DNA of 64,000 nucleotides from UBA10649 sp965278965 (lineage in GTDB: Bacteria > Actinomycetota > Actinomycetes > S36-B12): positions 1,612,001 to 1,676,000 of the forward strand of contig OZ257127.1 in the NCBI GenBank assembly GCA_965278965.1. The letters are read 5' to 3'. The position numbers and the translations under genes are program-made. Within the stretch, counting starts at the first letter, position 1, and each line of letters opens with the position of its first letter. The notes beneath the pieces were generated by a model. The model saw only the letters and a program-made list of their open reading frames with translations. It did no database searches and was not told where the DNA came from. This document shows, in pieces, positions 47,686 through 55,709 of this stretch.

Positions 47686-48900
47686 TCACTCTCGGATCAC
47701 GGCGACCGTTCGACCCGCCTCCGCTGCCCGGGCGACGGCGAACTGGAGCATCCGTTCGGCGGGTGCGGTGATCGCGGAGACCGCGCCTACGTCTAGCCGG
47801 ATCGTCGTCACGTCAGACGCTTCGTCCACCGCCGCCTGGACCTCGTAGATGACATGCTCCATCGCGACGAAGTCCAGCTCCCCGCGAAGCACGACGGTCA
47901 CGGTCGGACCCGGGCCGCGAGTGATATCGGCGATGGGGTCCAGGTGGGTGCGCGGGCGCTCGAGGAGGTGCAGTCCGAACTCCTCCGACAGCAAGGTCAG
48001 CGCTGCCACGCCTCGACTGCTGTTGCCGGCCTCGTCGAGCCCCGGGCTGAAAACCCCGACACCGAACTGCCCCGGTTTGACGGCGACGATCCCGCCGCTG
48101 ACTCCGGATTTCGCGGGTACGCCGACGCGGAAGGCCCACTCGCCGGCGCGGTCGTACATCCCGCAGCTGGACATCAACGTCAGGGTGCGCCGTGCAACGA
48201 ACGGGTCGACGACATTCACTCCGGTCTCGGGGTTCGTGCCGCTGTTCGCGAGGGTTGCGCCCATGAGCGAGAGATCCCGGGTCGTGACGTCGATCGAGCA
48301 CTGGCGGAAGTAGACGTCGGTCGCATCGTCCGCCCCGCGTGTCAGCGTTCCCGCCGAGAGCGTGAGGTAGGCAAGCGCACGATTGCGATCACCTGTCTTG
48401 GCCTCGGACTGGTAGATCGAATGGTTGAGCGTCAGGGCACGCCCGGCGAAAGCCGACAGTCCTGCGCGGATCCGTTCGAACCGCTCGTCGGACGTGGCCC
48501 CGCCGATGAGTGCGGAGGTGACGATCGCGCCGGCGTTGATCATCGGGTTGGCGGGCCGACCGGCACGGTCAAGGCTGATCGCGTTGAACGGCTCGCCGCT
48601 CGGCTCGAACCCGACGTGCGCGTGCAGCGCGTCGACGCCCAGGTCGCGCAGGGCGAGCGCGTAGACGAACGGCTTCGACATCGACTGGATCGTGAACGTG
48701 GCTCCGATATCACCGGCCTCGTACACGTGCCCCGAGACACTCGTCACCGAGATCGCGAGCAAGGCCGGATCGACGGTCGACAGGGCCGGGATGTAGTCGG
48801 CGACCGCCCCGACGGGGACCTCGCGTACGTGTGCCAGGACGCCGTCGAGCGCGCGGTTGACCGGATCCGATGCCATGCGCACAGTCTGGCGGCGGCTCAT
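47686..48900 (-). CDS. glsA: glutaminase fused to a STAS domain
   Basis: Residues 1-310 are a serine-dependent beta-lactamase-like glutaminase: 'FTIQSMSKPFVYALALRDLG' (catalytic Ser-x-x-Lys), 'NPMINAGAIVTSAL', 'YQSEAKTGDRNRALAY', 'VPAKSGVSGGIVAVKPGQFG'. It hydrolyses L-glutamine to glutamate and ammonia. Residues 320-404 form a STAS domain ('PTVTVVLRGELDFVAMEHVI', 'TTIRLDVGAVSAITAPAERM'), a known add-on in actinobacterial glutaminases that may mediate regulation or polymerisation. The start could also be 48876 (Met9). Confidence 0.9.
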   Translation of the reverse strand: MSRRQTVRMASDPVNRALDGVLAHVREVPVGAVADYIPALSTVDPALLAISVTSVSGHVYEAGDIGATFTIQSMSKPFVYALALRDLGVDALHAHVGFEPSGEPFNAISLDRAGRPANPMINAGAIVTSALIGGATSDERFERIRAGLSAFAGRALTLNHSIYQSEAKTGDRNRALAYLTLSAGTLTRGADDATDVYFRQCSIDVTTRDLSLMGATLANSGTNPETGVNVVDPFVARRTLTLMSSCGMYDRAGEWAFRVGVPAKSGVSGGIVAVKPGQFGVGVFSPGLDEAGNSSRGVAALTLLSEEFGLHLLERPRTHLDPIADITRGPGPTVTVVLRGELDFVAMEHVIYEVQAAVDEASDVTTIRLDVGAVSAITAPAERMLQFAVARAAEAGRTVAVIRE

Positions 48901-48936
48901 GCCGCGCAGGCCTCGGGGCTGCGTAGGGTTCGAACC

Positions 48937-50037
48937 GTGGAAGTGCTCCGGTGTCCCGTTTGCGGCGCGCTCGCGCTCATCGAGACGCTCGAGTGCGGGC
49001 GATGTCGCACTCCGATCGGCTTACACCTCCCGTCCTTCGCGTTCCTAGCTTCAACGTCGCAGGGCGCGCTCGTCGACGGCGCCGTGTGGCATCCCTGTGT
49101 CAACCGGTCATGGGGCTGCAACTGGCTCGCCTCGGCCGAGGAAGAATCCGGGCGGTGCTTCGCCTGTCGCCTGATCCGCCGCCGACCCGCCTCCGACGAC
49201 ACGATCGCACTGGAGCGCCTAGGAGACCTCGGCTACGCCGTGCGGCGACTGGTTGTGCAACTGGCCACGCTCGGCCTGCCCGTTGAGCCGTACTGGAGGA
49301 CCGATGGCGGCCTGGCCTTCGACCTCCTGTCCAGCCTCGACGGTGAGACGGTCATCATCGGACATTCCAGCGGCGTCATCACGATCGATCTCGCCGAGAC
49401 GATCGATGCCCGGCGCGAGGCGATCCGGGCCCGGCTCGGCGAGCCGTACCGGACGACTCTGGGACACCTTCGGCACGAGATCGGCCACTACTACCAAGAG
49501 CGCCTGGTCGATAGCCCGTCCCTGTGGCGGGAGTGCCGAGCCCTATTCGGCGACGAGCGCGCGAGCTACGCCGACGCGATCGACCGGCACTACCTCTACG
49601 GTGCGCCAGCGACGTGGGCCGACAGCTTCATCTCGGAGTACGCCACGATGCATCCCTGGGAGGACTTCGCCGAGACCTTCGCCCACTACCTTCACATCAC
49701 CGGGACTCTGGCCGTCGCCGCAGCCGCCGGCACCTCGCTGAGGGCCGACGGGACGACGGGTGCCCCCGGCGCCGATGTCGTCCCACGCCTCAACTACGTC
49801 GACGTCGAGTTTGGTCGCGCCCTCGAGGACTGGTACTGGCTGTCGCTGATGCTCAACCGCGTCAACCGGGCCATGGGCCACCGCGACCTTTACCCGTTTG
49901 TCATCCCCAGACCGGTGGCCGAAAAGTTGGCCTTCGTCCATCGGCTCATCGGGGAAGGACCACCTGCCGAGACGAGACCGGCCGAGCTTGGCATTGCGCC
50001 GGCGACGAGCAGGCGAACGCTTCGGGCTCACGGGTGA
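48937..50037 (+). CDS. zinc-ribbon putative metallopeptidase
   Basis: This 366-residue protein has an N-terminal zinc ribbon ('LRCPVCGALALIETLECGRC', 'CNWLASAEEESGRCFACRLI') and a C-terminal domain with the HExxH-type motif 'LRHEIGHYYQERL' and a downstream Glu/His pair in 'PWEDFAETFAHYLHI'. This is the layout of the family of putative zinc-binding metallopeptidases with N-terminal zinc ribbon. TAGGGT 7 nt before the GTG suggests leaderless expression. It is divergent from the glutaminase. The substrate is unknown. Confidence 0.87.
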   Translation: MEVLRCPVCGALALIETLECGRCRTPIGLHLPSFAFLASTSQGALVDGAVWHPCVNRSWGCNWLASAEEESGRCFACRLIRRRPASDDTIALERLGDLGYAVRRLVVQLATLGLPVEPYWRTDGGLAFDLLSSLDGETVIIGHSSGVITIDLAETIDARREAIRARLGEPYRTTLGHLRHEIGHYYQERLVDSPSLWRECRALFGDERASYADAIDRHYLYGAPATWADSFISEYATMHPWEDFAETFAHYLHITGTLAVAAAAGTSLRADGTTGAPGADVVPRLNYVDVEFGRALEDWYWLSLMLNRVNRAMGHRDLYPFVIPRPVAEKLAFVHRLIGEGPPAETRPAELGIAPATSRRTLRAHG

Positions 50038-50226
50038 GGTGCGCTCGCAGGCTGGCGGTGCGGCCAAAGACCATCCTCGTCCCGGTTCTTTCCAAGCGGG
50101 CACCGGGGCATTGCACATCCTCGTCCACAGGCCAGCCCGTCCATCCAATGCGTGCCCGCCTGACTGTTCGTTTTGTTCGTTTCATGTGTCACACTGATGC
50201 GCGAGACGGGAAATGAGGGAGGGGCC

Positions 50227-50721
50227 ATGTCGCGGGGTGCGTCAACGGGCAGGGTTCACACGTACGTTCCTGATACGGAGCAGGGCGCGGAGATCGCGGA
50301 CTTCGTCCGAGTGCTGGACGAAGGCGGGCTCGGGTCCGCGCAGGGCCGCCCTGCCCTGGTCGCGGCGAACGGTGAACGGCTGGATGTACCGGACGCGATG
50401 TTCGACGTCCTCCGGCAGGTGGCGGATGCGCTGGCCAGCGGCATGGGGGTGAGCGTGACTCCGCTTGGCGCCAGACTCACGACGCAGGAGGCGGCGGACT
50501 ACCTGGGAATCTCCCGCCCGACTCTCGTGCGCATCCTGGAGCGAGGAGAGATCCCGATGGACAAGCCCGGCCGTCACCGCTACGTCCTCCTCAAGGACCT
50601 CGTCGACTACCAGGAGCGCACCCGATCGCAGCGCCGCTCGTCGCTGGAGGCGATGGTTGCCGACGCGGAGGATGCCGGCCTGCATGCCAAGACCGACCGG
50701 CCGGCACCGCCGACGCGGTGA
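50227..50721 (+). CDS. excisionase-type HTH antitoxin
   Basis: This 164-residue protein has an N-terminal half of unknown fold and a C-terminal MerR/excisionase helix-turn-helix: 'RLTTQEAADYLGISRPTLVR' 'ILERGEIPMDKPGRHRYVLL' 'KDLVDY'. GGGAGGGG directly precedes the ATG. It lies 3 nt before a PIN gene, so this is the antitoxin and autorepressor of a toxin-antitoxin pair. The upstream GTGTCACAC near 50188 is a possible operator. Confidence 0.87.
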   Translation: MSRGASTGRVHTYVPDTEQGAEIADFVRVLDEGGLGSAQGRPALVAANGERLDVPDAMFDVLRQVADALASGMGVSVTPLGARLTTQEAADYLGISRPTLVRILERGEIPMDKPGRHRYVLLKDLVDYQERTRSQRRSSLEAMVADAEDAGLHAKTDRPAPPTR

Positions 50722-50724
50722 TCC

Positions 50725-51282
50725 ATGGCGTTCCCCGCATTGCTGGACACGAACGTCCTGTTCAGCGCAACCCTGACGGACACACTGCTTCGACTCGCGG
50801 AGGAAGAGGCGTACCGACCGTTGTGGTCGGCCGACATCCTCGACGAACTCGAAACCGTCCTCGTGCGTGCGGCCGGCCTTACCCCGGAACAGGCCGCGAG
50901 GCGCATCGCCCACATGACCGCAGCGTTTCCGCTCTCCGAGGTAACCGACTACGGCACGCTGATCGAGTCACTGACCTGCGACCCAAAGGACCGCCACGTG
51001 CTCGCCGCGGCGATCAAGGGCGACGCACAGGCCCTGGTCACGTTCAACCTCGGGGACTTCCCTGTCGAGTCGGTCGCGCCGCACGACGTCGCCGTCGTCA
51101 GCCCCGACTCGTTCCTCCTGGACCAGCTCGACCTCCACCCCGACAAGGTCACCCGAGCCCTCACCGGGCAGCTGACCGAAGCCTCCCCGCCGCCCCTGAC
51201 GATGGACGACCTCATCGGACGACTTGCCCGCGCAGGCGTCCCGTCCTTCGCGAACGAAGTCCGCCGCCTGACACTCGACTGA
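50725..51282 (+). CDS. PIN-domain toxin (RNase)
   Basis: The 185-residue PIN domain (PF13470-like) has acidic residues in 'LLDTNVLFSATLTDTLLRLA', 'SADILDELETVLVRAAG' and 'TCDPKDRHVLAAAIKGDAQA', plus 'LVTFNLGDFP'. A short C-terminal helical extension ('MDDLIGRLARAGVPSFANEV') follows. It would be an Mg2+-dependent RNase neutralised by the preceding HTH protein, with which it is co-transcribed (3-nt gap). It is the last gene before the right att end and may help stabilise element 2. Confidence 0.87.
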   Translation: MAFPALLDTNVLFSATLTDTLLRLAEEEAYRPLWSADILDELETVLVRAAGLTPEQAARRIAHMTAAFPLSEVTDYGTLIESLTCDPKDRHVLAAAIKGDAQALVTFNLGDFPVESVAPHDVAVVSPDSFLLDQLDLHPDKVTRALTGQLTEASPPPLTMDDLIGRLARAGVPSFANEVRRLTLD

Positions 51283-51818
51283 TCCGCCCACCGGGCACCG
51301 AGCACCGAGCGGCACCACCGCGCCCCGCCACCGGTAGCGCCCCGCGATGCGCGTCTCCAGGGACGACATTCCTGGGAGGTTGGCCTCGTCCGGCGCCAGA
51401 GATCCCCAGCAGGGCTTCGGCCTGCGAGGTACGGAGGTGGCTTTCCCGTTGGAATAGGTGAAGGGAGTTCAGACGCGCAAGGAAGGGGACTGGATGCCCG
51501 GCTCACCAACTCGCAGGCGCCTCACCGAGCCCCACCCGAGCCCGGACGAGACGAGTTGCGGCGGCTCGGGACGAAAACTTGGCTGGGCCCGCCGTACCTG
51601 GCCAGCGGCGTGCACTTCGGCTTGCACCCCAGGCAGGGCCGGGGTGCGCTCAACGTCCATGACCTACGCATTCCCGTGCACGGGAGACGAGCTCGTCGGC
51701 TTTCTCGTATCGCGCGGTGCAAGTTGCGGTGCAAGCGACACCACAATAGGGGCAATTCGGGCGCCGCCTAACGCATGATGAATCGTCGATTTCCCTTGCG
51801 GCACAGGGCTTTCCGATC
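51283..51818. repeat. right end of element 2 (no gene), with arm-like repeats
   Basis: It contains GCGTGCACTTCGG with GGCTTGCACC, then CATGACCTACGCATTCC (51658-51674) and two GTGCAAG copies at 12-bp pitch (51717, 51729), homologous in order to the right end of element 1. Open frames here are shadows. Confidence 0.6.
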
Positions 51819-51863
51819 GGAGCCGCCCCGGGGATTTGAACCCCGGACCTACGCATTACGAGT
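51819..51863 (-). repeat. att site III: tRNA-Thr 3' half (right boundary of element 2)
   Basis: 45 bp identical to 20762-20806, embedded in the intact tRNA gene. This is the right attachment site. Sequence to its right is chromosomal and restores the tRNA 5' half. Confidence 0.85.
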
Positions 51864-51892
51864 GCGTTGCTCTACCCCTGAGCTAGGGCGGC
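51821..51892 (-). tRNA. tRNA-Thr (anticodon CGT)
   Basis: Read on the minus strand, the 72-nt sequence folds fully: acceptor GCCGCCC/GGGCGGC, D arm GCTC...GAGC, anticodon arm ACGCA-CTCGTAA-TGCGT (anticodon CGT), variable loop AGGTC, T arm CGGGG-TTCAAAT-CCCCG, discriminator T. CCA is not encoded. Its 3' half is the attachment site copied at 20762 and 42532. Confidence 0.93.
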
Positions 51893-52046
51893 CTCGCCCC
51901 CGATCTGTCCCCCCGGGACCATCGGAAGCCGTCCAAGCGTACAAGAGGGTCACATCGGCCCAAACTCCGCCTCGGGTCCCCCGCGAGCGAGGCAACTCGG
52001 CACCTCGTGGGTAAGACTGAGACGCGACCCACGCCAAGGAGGAGCA

Positions 52047-53552
52047 ATGCCGGATGGACGGATTCGCCGCACACTCGAGCGGGCGGTCGGCGGCACCATC
52101 GCCCTCGTCACGATCGGCGCCCTGCTCAGCTGGGTCGCGCCGCCTGCCGCGGCGGCCGTCGGCATCGACCTGAAGGCCAACTCGGGAGCGGTCGGGGTGT
52201 CGCAGAACGTGACCGCGACGGTGAGCTCGGCCGAGATCGGAGCGCCCACCGGCAAGGTCACACTCACGGCCGACGGCAAGGCTGTCGGGTCGAAGGCAGT
52301 CGGCGGCGACCAAGGAACCACGGCAGCGTTCCCGTGGACCCCCACCACTGCGGGCGCCGTAGTCCTGCGGGCGACGTTCGACGCCGACTCGGGCGAGACG
52401 GCGACCGACCAGCTCACGGTGCAGATCAACACGGTCGCGACGACGACGGCGCTCAGCGTTCCGGCCACGGCACCGGCGGCGACCAAAGTCTCGCTCACAG
52501 CGACCGTCGCACCGAAGCAAGGCACCTACGTCCCCACCGGGACCGTCTCCTTCCGCCTCAGCAACGGGACCTCGCTCGGCTCGGCCAGCCTCGGGTCCGA
52601 CGCAAAGGCGACGCTTTCCTTCACCACGCCAGCGACGGCGACGACCTTGATCATCGTCGCGGCATACGCCGGTGACAGCCGCGCTGCTACGTCGACAAGC
52701 GGCAACGCATCGCTCAAGGTGTCGACGACGGCGTCGAAGCTCGCGCTGACCCTTCCGGCGAACGCCCGCGTCGGGGCGTCGACCGAGCTCATGGCCAAGA
52801 TCACGCCGGCCTCGGCCACCGGCAACGTCGCCTTCACGGCAAACGGCAGCGCCATCGGCAGTGCCAAGCTCTCCAACGGCACCGCTCGTCTCACCTGGAA
52901 GCCCACGGCGGCGGGAGCGATCGCGATCGTGGCGACCTATCCCGGTGGCAACGGCGTCGGAGCCGGCACCGCGAACGCCACGCTGCAGGTCGGGCCGGCC
53001 CTCACCCCCGACGCGATCACCGTCACTCCGGCCGGCAGCTCCACACCCTGGTCGACGACGACCTCAGTCCCGCTCCCGAACGGCAGCCAGGTCGAGCTCG
53101 TCGTCGCGAGCACGAGCAAGCTTCCCGTCACGCTCGCCGTCGTCGGGCCGTGCGCGCTGTCGGCCAGCACACTGGTGGTCAAGGGAGTCGGCGGCTCGTG
53201 CCTGCTCACCGCGAGCACCAAAGGCAACGGCACCTACGCGCCGGCAACCCAGCGCTACACGATCGGCACGGGTGTGGGTCGGCAGACCGCCGCACTTGCC
53301 GCGCCGCCCTCGCGATCGGTTCCTCGGCATTCCTCCCTGCGGCTGAGCCGGATCAAGGCCACGACGAACATCGGCCAGCCGATCACCTGGCGTGTCACGA
53401 CGGGCCAGGCCCGCTGCCACATCAAGCGCACCGCCGCGACCTACCGGGTCGTCCTCAGCCGCAAGGGCACCTGCCGGGTCCGCGCCACCGCCCCCGGCAT
53501 TCCCGGGCAGTGGGCACCTTTTAGCACCTACCGCACGTATCGCATCCGGTAG
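52047..53552 (+). CDS. secreted Ig-like repeat protein
   Basis: This 501-residue protein has a signal ('AVGGTIALVTIGALLSWVAP') and three to four consecutive bacterial Ig-like (Big_3_5) repeats with the recurring pattern 'PTGTVSFRLSNGTSLGSASL', 'GDSRAATSTS' and 'STTASKLALT'. The C-terminal part has two Cys pairs ('VVGPCALSASTL'...'GGSCLLTAS'; 'GQARCHIKRTAATYRV'...'KGTCRVRAT') and an aromatic end. AAGGAGGAG precedes the ATG. A cell-surface adhesive or structural role is likely; the ligand is unknown. Confidence 0.85.
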   Translation: MPDGRIRRTLERAVGGTIALVTIGALLSWVAPPAAAAVGIDLKANSGAVGVSQNVTATVSSAEIGAPTGKVTLTADGKAVGSKAVGGDQGTTAAFPWTPTTAGAVVLRATFDADSGETATDQLTVQINTVATTTALSVPATAPAATKVSLTATVAPKQGTYVPTGTVSFRLSNGTSLGSASLGSDAKATLSFTTPATATTLIIVAAYAGDSRAATSTSGNASLKVSTTASKLALTLPANARVGASTELMAKITPASATGNVAFTANGSAIGSAKLSNGTARLTWKPTAAGAIAIVATYPGGNGVGAGTANATLQVGPALTPDAITVTPAGSSTPWSTTTSVPLPNGSQVELVVASTSKLPVTLAVVGPCALSASTLVVKGVGGSCLLTASTKGNGTYAPATQRYTIGTGVGRQTAALAAPPSRSVPRHSSLRLSRIKATTNIGQPITWRVTTGQARCHIKRTAATYRVVLSRKGTCRVRATAPGIPGQWAPFSTYRTYRIR

Positions 53553-53607
53553 TCCTTGCGGGCATGACGGTCCTAGGGTCACTAACACCGACCCGCGGGA
53601 GGACACC

Positions 53608-53979
53608 ATGGAGCTCGGAGCATTCTCGGTCAGCCTGTCTGTTCAGGACATGGCTGCGTCCAAGGCGTTCTACGCCGACCTCGGGTTCGTCCCGTTCGGC
53701 GGCGACGAGGAACAGGGCTGGTTGATCGTGCGCAACGGCGCCGCCGTCATCGGGCTGTTCCAGGGCATGTTCAGCGGCAACATGCTGACGTTCAACCCCG
53801 GCTGGGACGCTGACGCGCAGCCACTGGCCGAGTTCACCGACATCCGCGACATCCAGCGGCGGCTGCGCGCTGCCGACGTCGAGTTCGCCCAGGAGGCCGA
53901 CGAGTCGACGACCGGGCCGGCCAGCCTCGTCGTCACCGACCCCGACGGCAACGTCATCCTGATCGACCAGCATCGCTAG
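53608..53979 (+). CDS. VOC family protein
   Basis: This 123-residue glyoxalase-fold protein starts 'SVSLSVQDMAASKAFYADLG', has 'VPFGGDEEQGWLIVRNGAAV' and ends 'LVVTDPDGNVILIDQHR' with the usual DPDGN-x-h-x-h-D/E strand. GGGAGG lies upstream of the ATG. No regulator or pathway neighbour is adjacent. The substrate is unknown. Confidence 0.83.
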   Translation: MELGAFSVSLSVQDMAASKAFYADLGFVPFGGDEEQGWLIVRNGAAVIGLFQGMFSGNMLTFNPGWDADAQPLAEFTDIRDIQRRLRAADVEFAQEADESTTGPASLVVTDPDGNVILIDQHR

Positions 53980-54009
53980 GTCGCCGAGTCGCTCGCGATC
54001 TCAACGAAC

Positions 54010-54057
54010 GTGCAGAAGTGCCCCGGTCCGCGAAGCGGTACCGGGGCACTTCTGCAC
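54010..54057. terminator. long perfect hairpin between convergent genes
   Basis: An 18-bp perfect stem (GTGCAGAAGTGCCCCGGT with its complement), with an inner CCGC-GAA-GCGG stem, lies between the stops at 53979 (+) and 54092 (-). It is most likely a bidirectional terminator. There is no U-run. Confidence 0.7.
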
Positions 54058-54091
54058 AGTCAGCGGGTCCACGACCCGCGGGCGGAGTCTG

Positions 54092-55570
54092 TCAGCCGAC
54101 GTGCGCCATCGGGGCGTCGTTGGCGGCCATGTCCTTCTTGGTCATGTTCACCAGGACGACCCAGATGATGCCGGCCACCGCGAGGATGACTGCTCCCCAC
54201 AGGAAGCCGCGGGTGAAGCCAGCGACGAGCGCGTCCGGCGTCGGCTGCGACAGCCCGTTGGACACGATGTAGGCCGTCGTCGCCGACGCCGCGATCGTGT
54301 TGAGGAACGCCACCCCGATCGAGCCGCCGATCTGCTGGCTCGTGTTGAGCACGGCCGAGGCGACACCGGCGTCGTGGTTGCCGACCGCGAAGAGCGAGAC
54401 GGCCGACAGCGGCACGAAGATCAGGCCCATGCCGAAACTCATGACGATCAGCGACGGCAGGATGTCACCGGCGTACGAGCTCGTCGGCGACAGCCGCAGC
54501 AGCAAGGTCATGCCGATGATGGCCAGCACAAAGCCTGAGGCCGTCACCCAGCGGGGCCCGAAGCGCGGCAGCAGCTGCGACGCCACGCCCGCGCTGACCA
54601 CGATGCCCGCCGAGAACGGCAGGAACAACAGGCCCGACGTCAGCGGCGTGTAACCCATGACGGCCTGGAAGAAGTAGGTGAGGAACAAGAACATCGCGAA
54701 CAGGCCGACGCCGACGAAGAACGACGCCAGGTAGGCGCCGCCGCGGTTGCGGTTCTGCAGGATGCGCAGCGGGAGCAGCGGGTGCGTCGACCTGGCCTCG
54801 ATGAACAGGAAGACGATCAGCAGCAGGACGCCGATACCCATGAAGGACAACGTCGACGTGCCGTTCCAGCCCTGCGACTCGGCCTGGGTGATGCCGTACA
54901 CCAAGGAGACCAGACCCGCCGTGGCCGTGATGGCCCCGGGGATGTCGTAGCTCGTGTTGCCAGTCGCGCGGGACTCCTTGACGAACGGGATCGCCAGGAA
55001 GACCGCGAGGATCGCGATCGGGACGTTGACCAGCAGCGTCCAGTGCCACGAGGCGTACTCGGTCAGGATGCCGCCGGCGACGAGGCCGATGGCTGCGCCA
55101 CCGCCGGAGATCGCACCGAAGACGCCGAAGGCTCGCGCGCGTTCCTTGGACTCGGTGAACGTGACCGAGATCAGGGAGAGGGCTGCCGGCGCGAGCAGTG
55201 CGGCGAAGGCGCCCTGGAGGGCGCGCGCACCGAACAGCATCGCGGAGGTCTGCGCCACGCCGCCCAGGAGCGATGCCGCGGCGAAGCCGATGAGGCCGAC
55301 GATGAACATCCGCTTGCGGCCCTGGTAGTCGGCGATGCGACCGCCGAGGAGCAGCAGACCGCCGAAGGTCAGCGTGTACGCCGTCAGTACCCACTGACGG
55401 TCGGCGTCGCTGATGCCGAGGTCGGCCTGCATCGAGGGCAGGGCGATGTTCACGATCGAGGCGTCCAGCACGACCATCAGCTGGGCGATGGCGATGACGC
55501 ACAGGGCGCGCCAACGCATGGGGTCGGGAGCAGTTGGGAGGCTGACGGGAGCCGGATCACCTATAGACAC
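54092..55570 (-). CDS. MFS drug:H+ antiporter, DHA2 family (14 TM)
   Basis: The 492-residue transporter has motif A-like 'GGRIADYQGRKRMFIVGLIG', motif C region 'GGGAAIGLVAGGILTEYASW' and 'QLMVVLDASIVNIALPSMQA', which is diagnostic for EmrB/QacA-type exporters. About fourteen helices are visible. The ATG at 55570 opens a short cytoplasmic leader. No regulator is adjacent. The substrates are unknown, probably amphiphilic drugs. Confidence 0.9.
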   Translation of the reverse strand: MSIGDPAPVSLPTAPDPMRWRALCVIAIAQLMVVLDASIVNIALPSMQADLGISDADRQWVLTAYTLTFGGLLLLGGRIADYQGRKRMFIVGLIGFAAASLLGGVAQTSAMLFGARALQGAFAALLAPAALSLISVTFTESKERARAFGVFGAISGGGAAIGLVAGGILTEYASWHWTLLVNVPIAILAVFLAIPFVKESRATGNTSYDIPGAITATAGLVSLVYGITQAESQGWNGTSTLSFMGIGVLLLIVFLFIEARSTHPLLPLRILQNRNRGGAYLASFFVGVGLFAMFLFLTYFFQAVMGYTPLTSGLLFLPFSAGIVVSAGVASQLLPRFGPRWVTASGFVLAIIGMTLLLRLSPTSSYAGDILPSLIVMSFGMGLIFVPLSAVSLFAVGNHDAGVASAVLNTSQQIGGSIGVAFLNTIAASATTAYIVSNGLSQPTPDALVAGFTRGFLWGAVILAVAGIIWVVLVNMTKKDMAANDAPMAHVG

Positions 55571-55709
55571 GGGCGAAAACTATCGGCGGGGTGCGACATC
55601 GGCAAATCCGATACGGGTGCGTTTCGCTATCAGCGTACGTTCCGCTACGCAGGCGCGGACGGCGTAGCGGAACCGGACATTGCCGCCGAAAGTGCCTGTC
55701 CGGCCCTCA

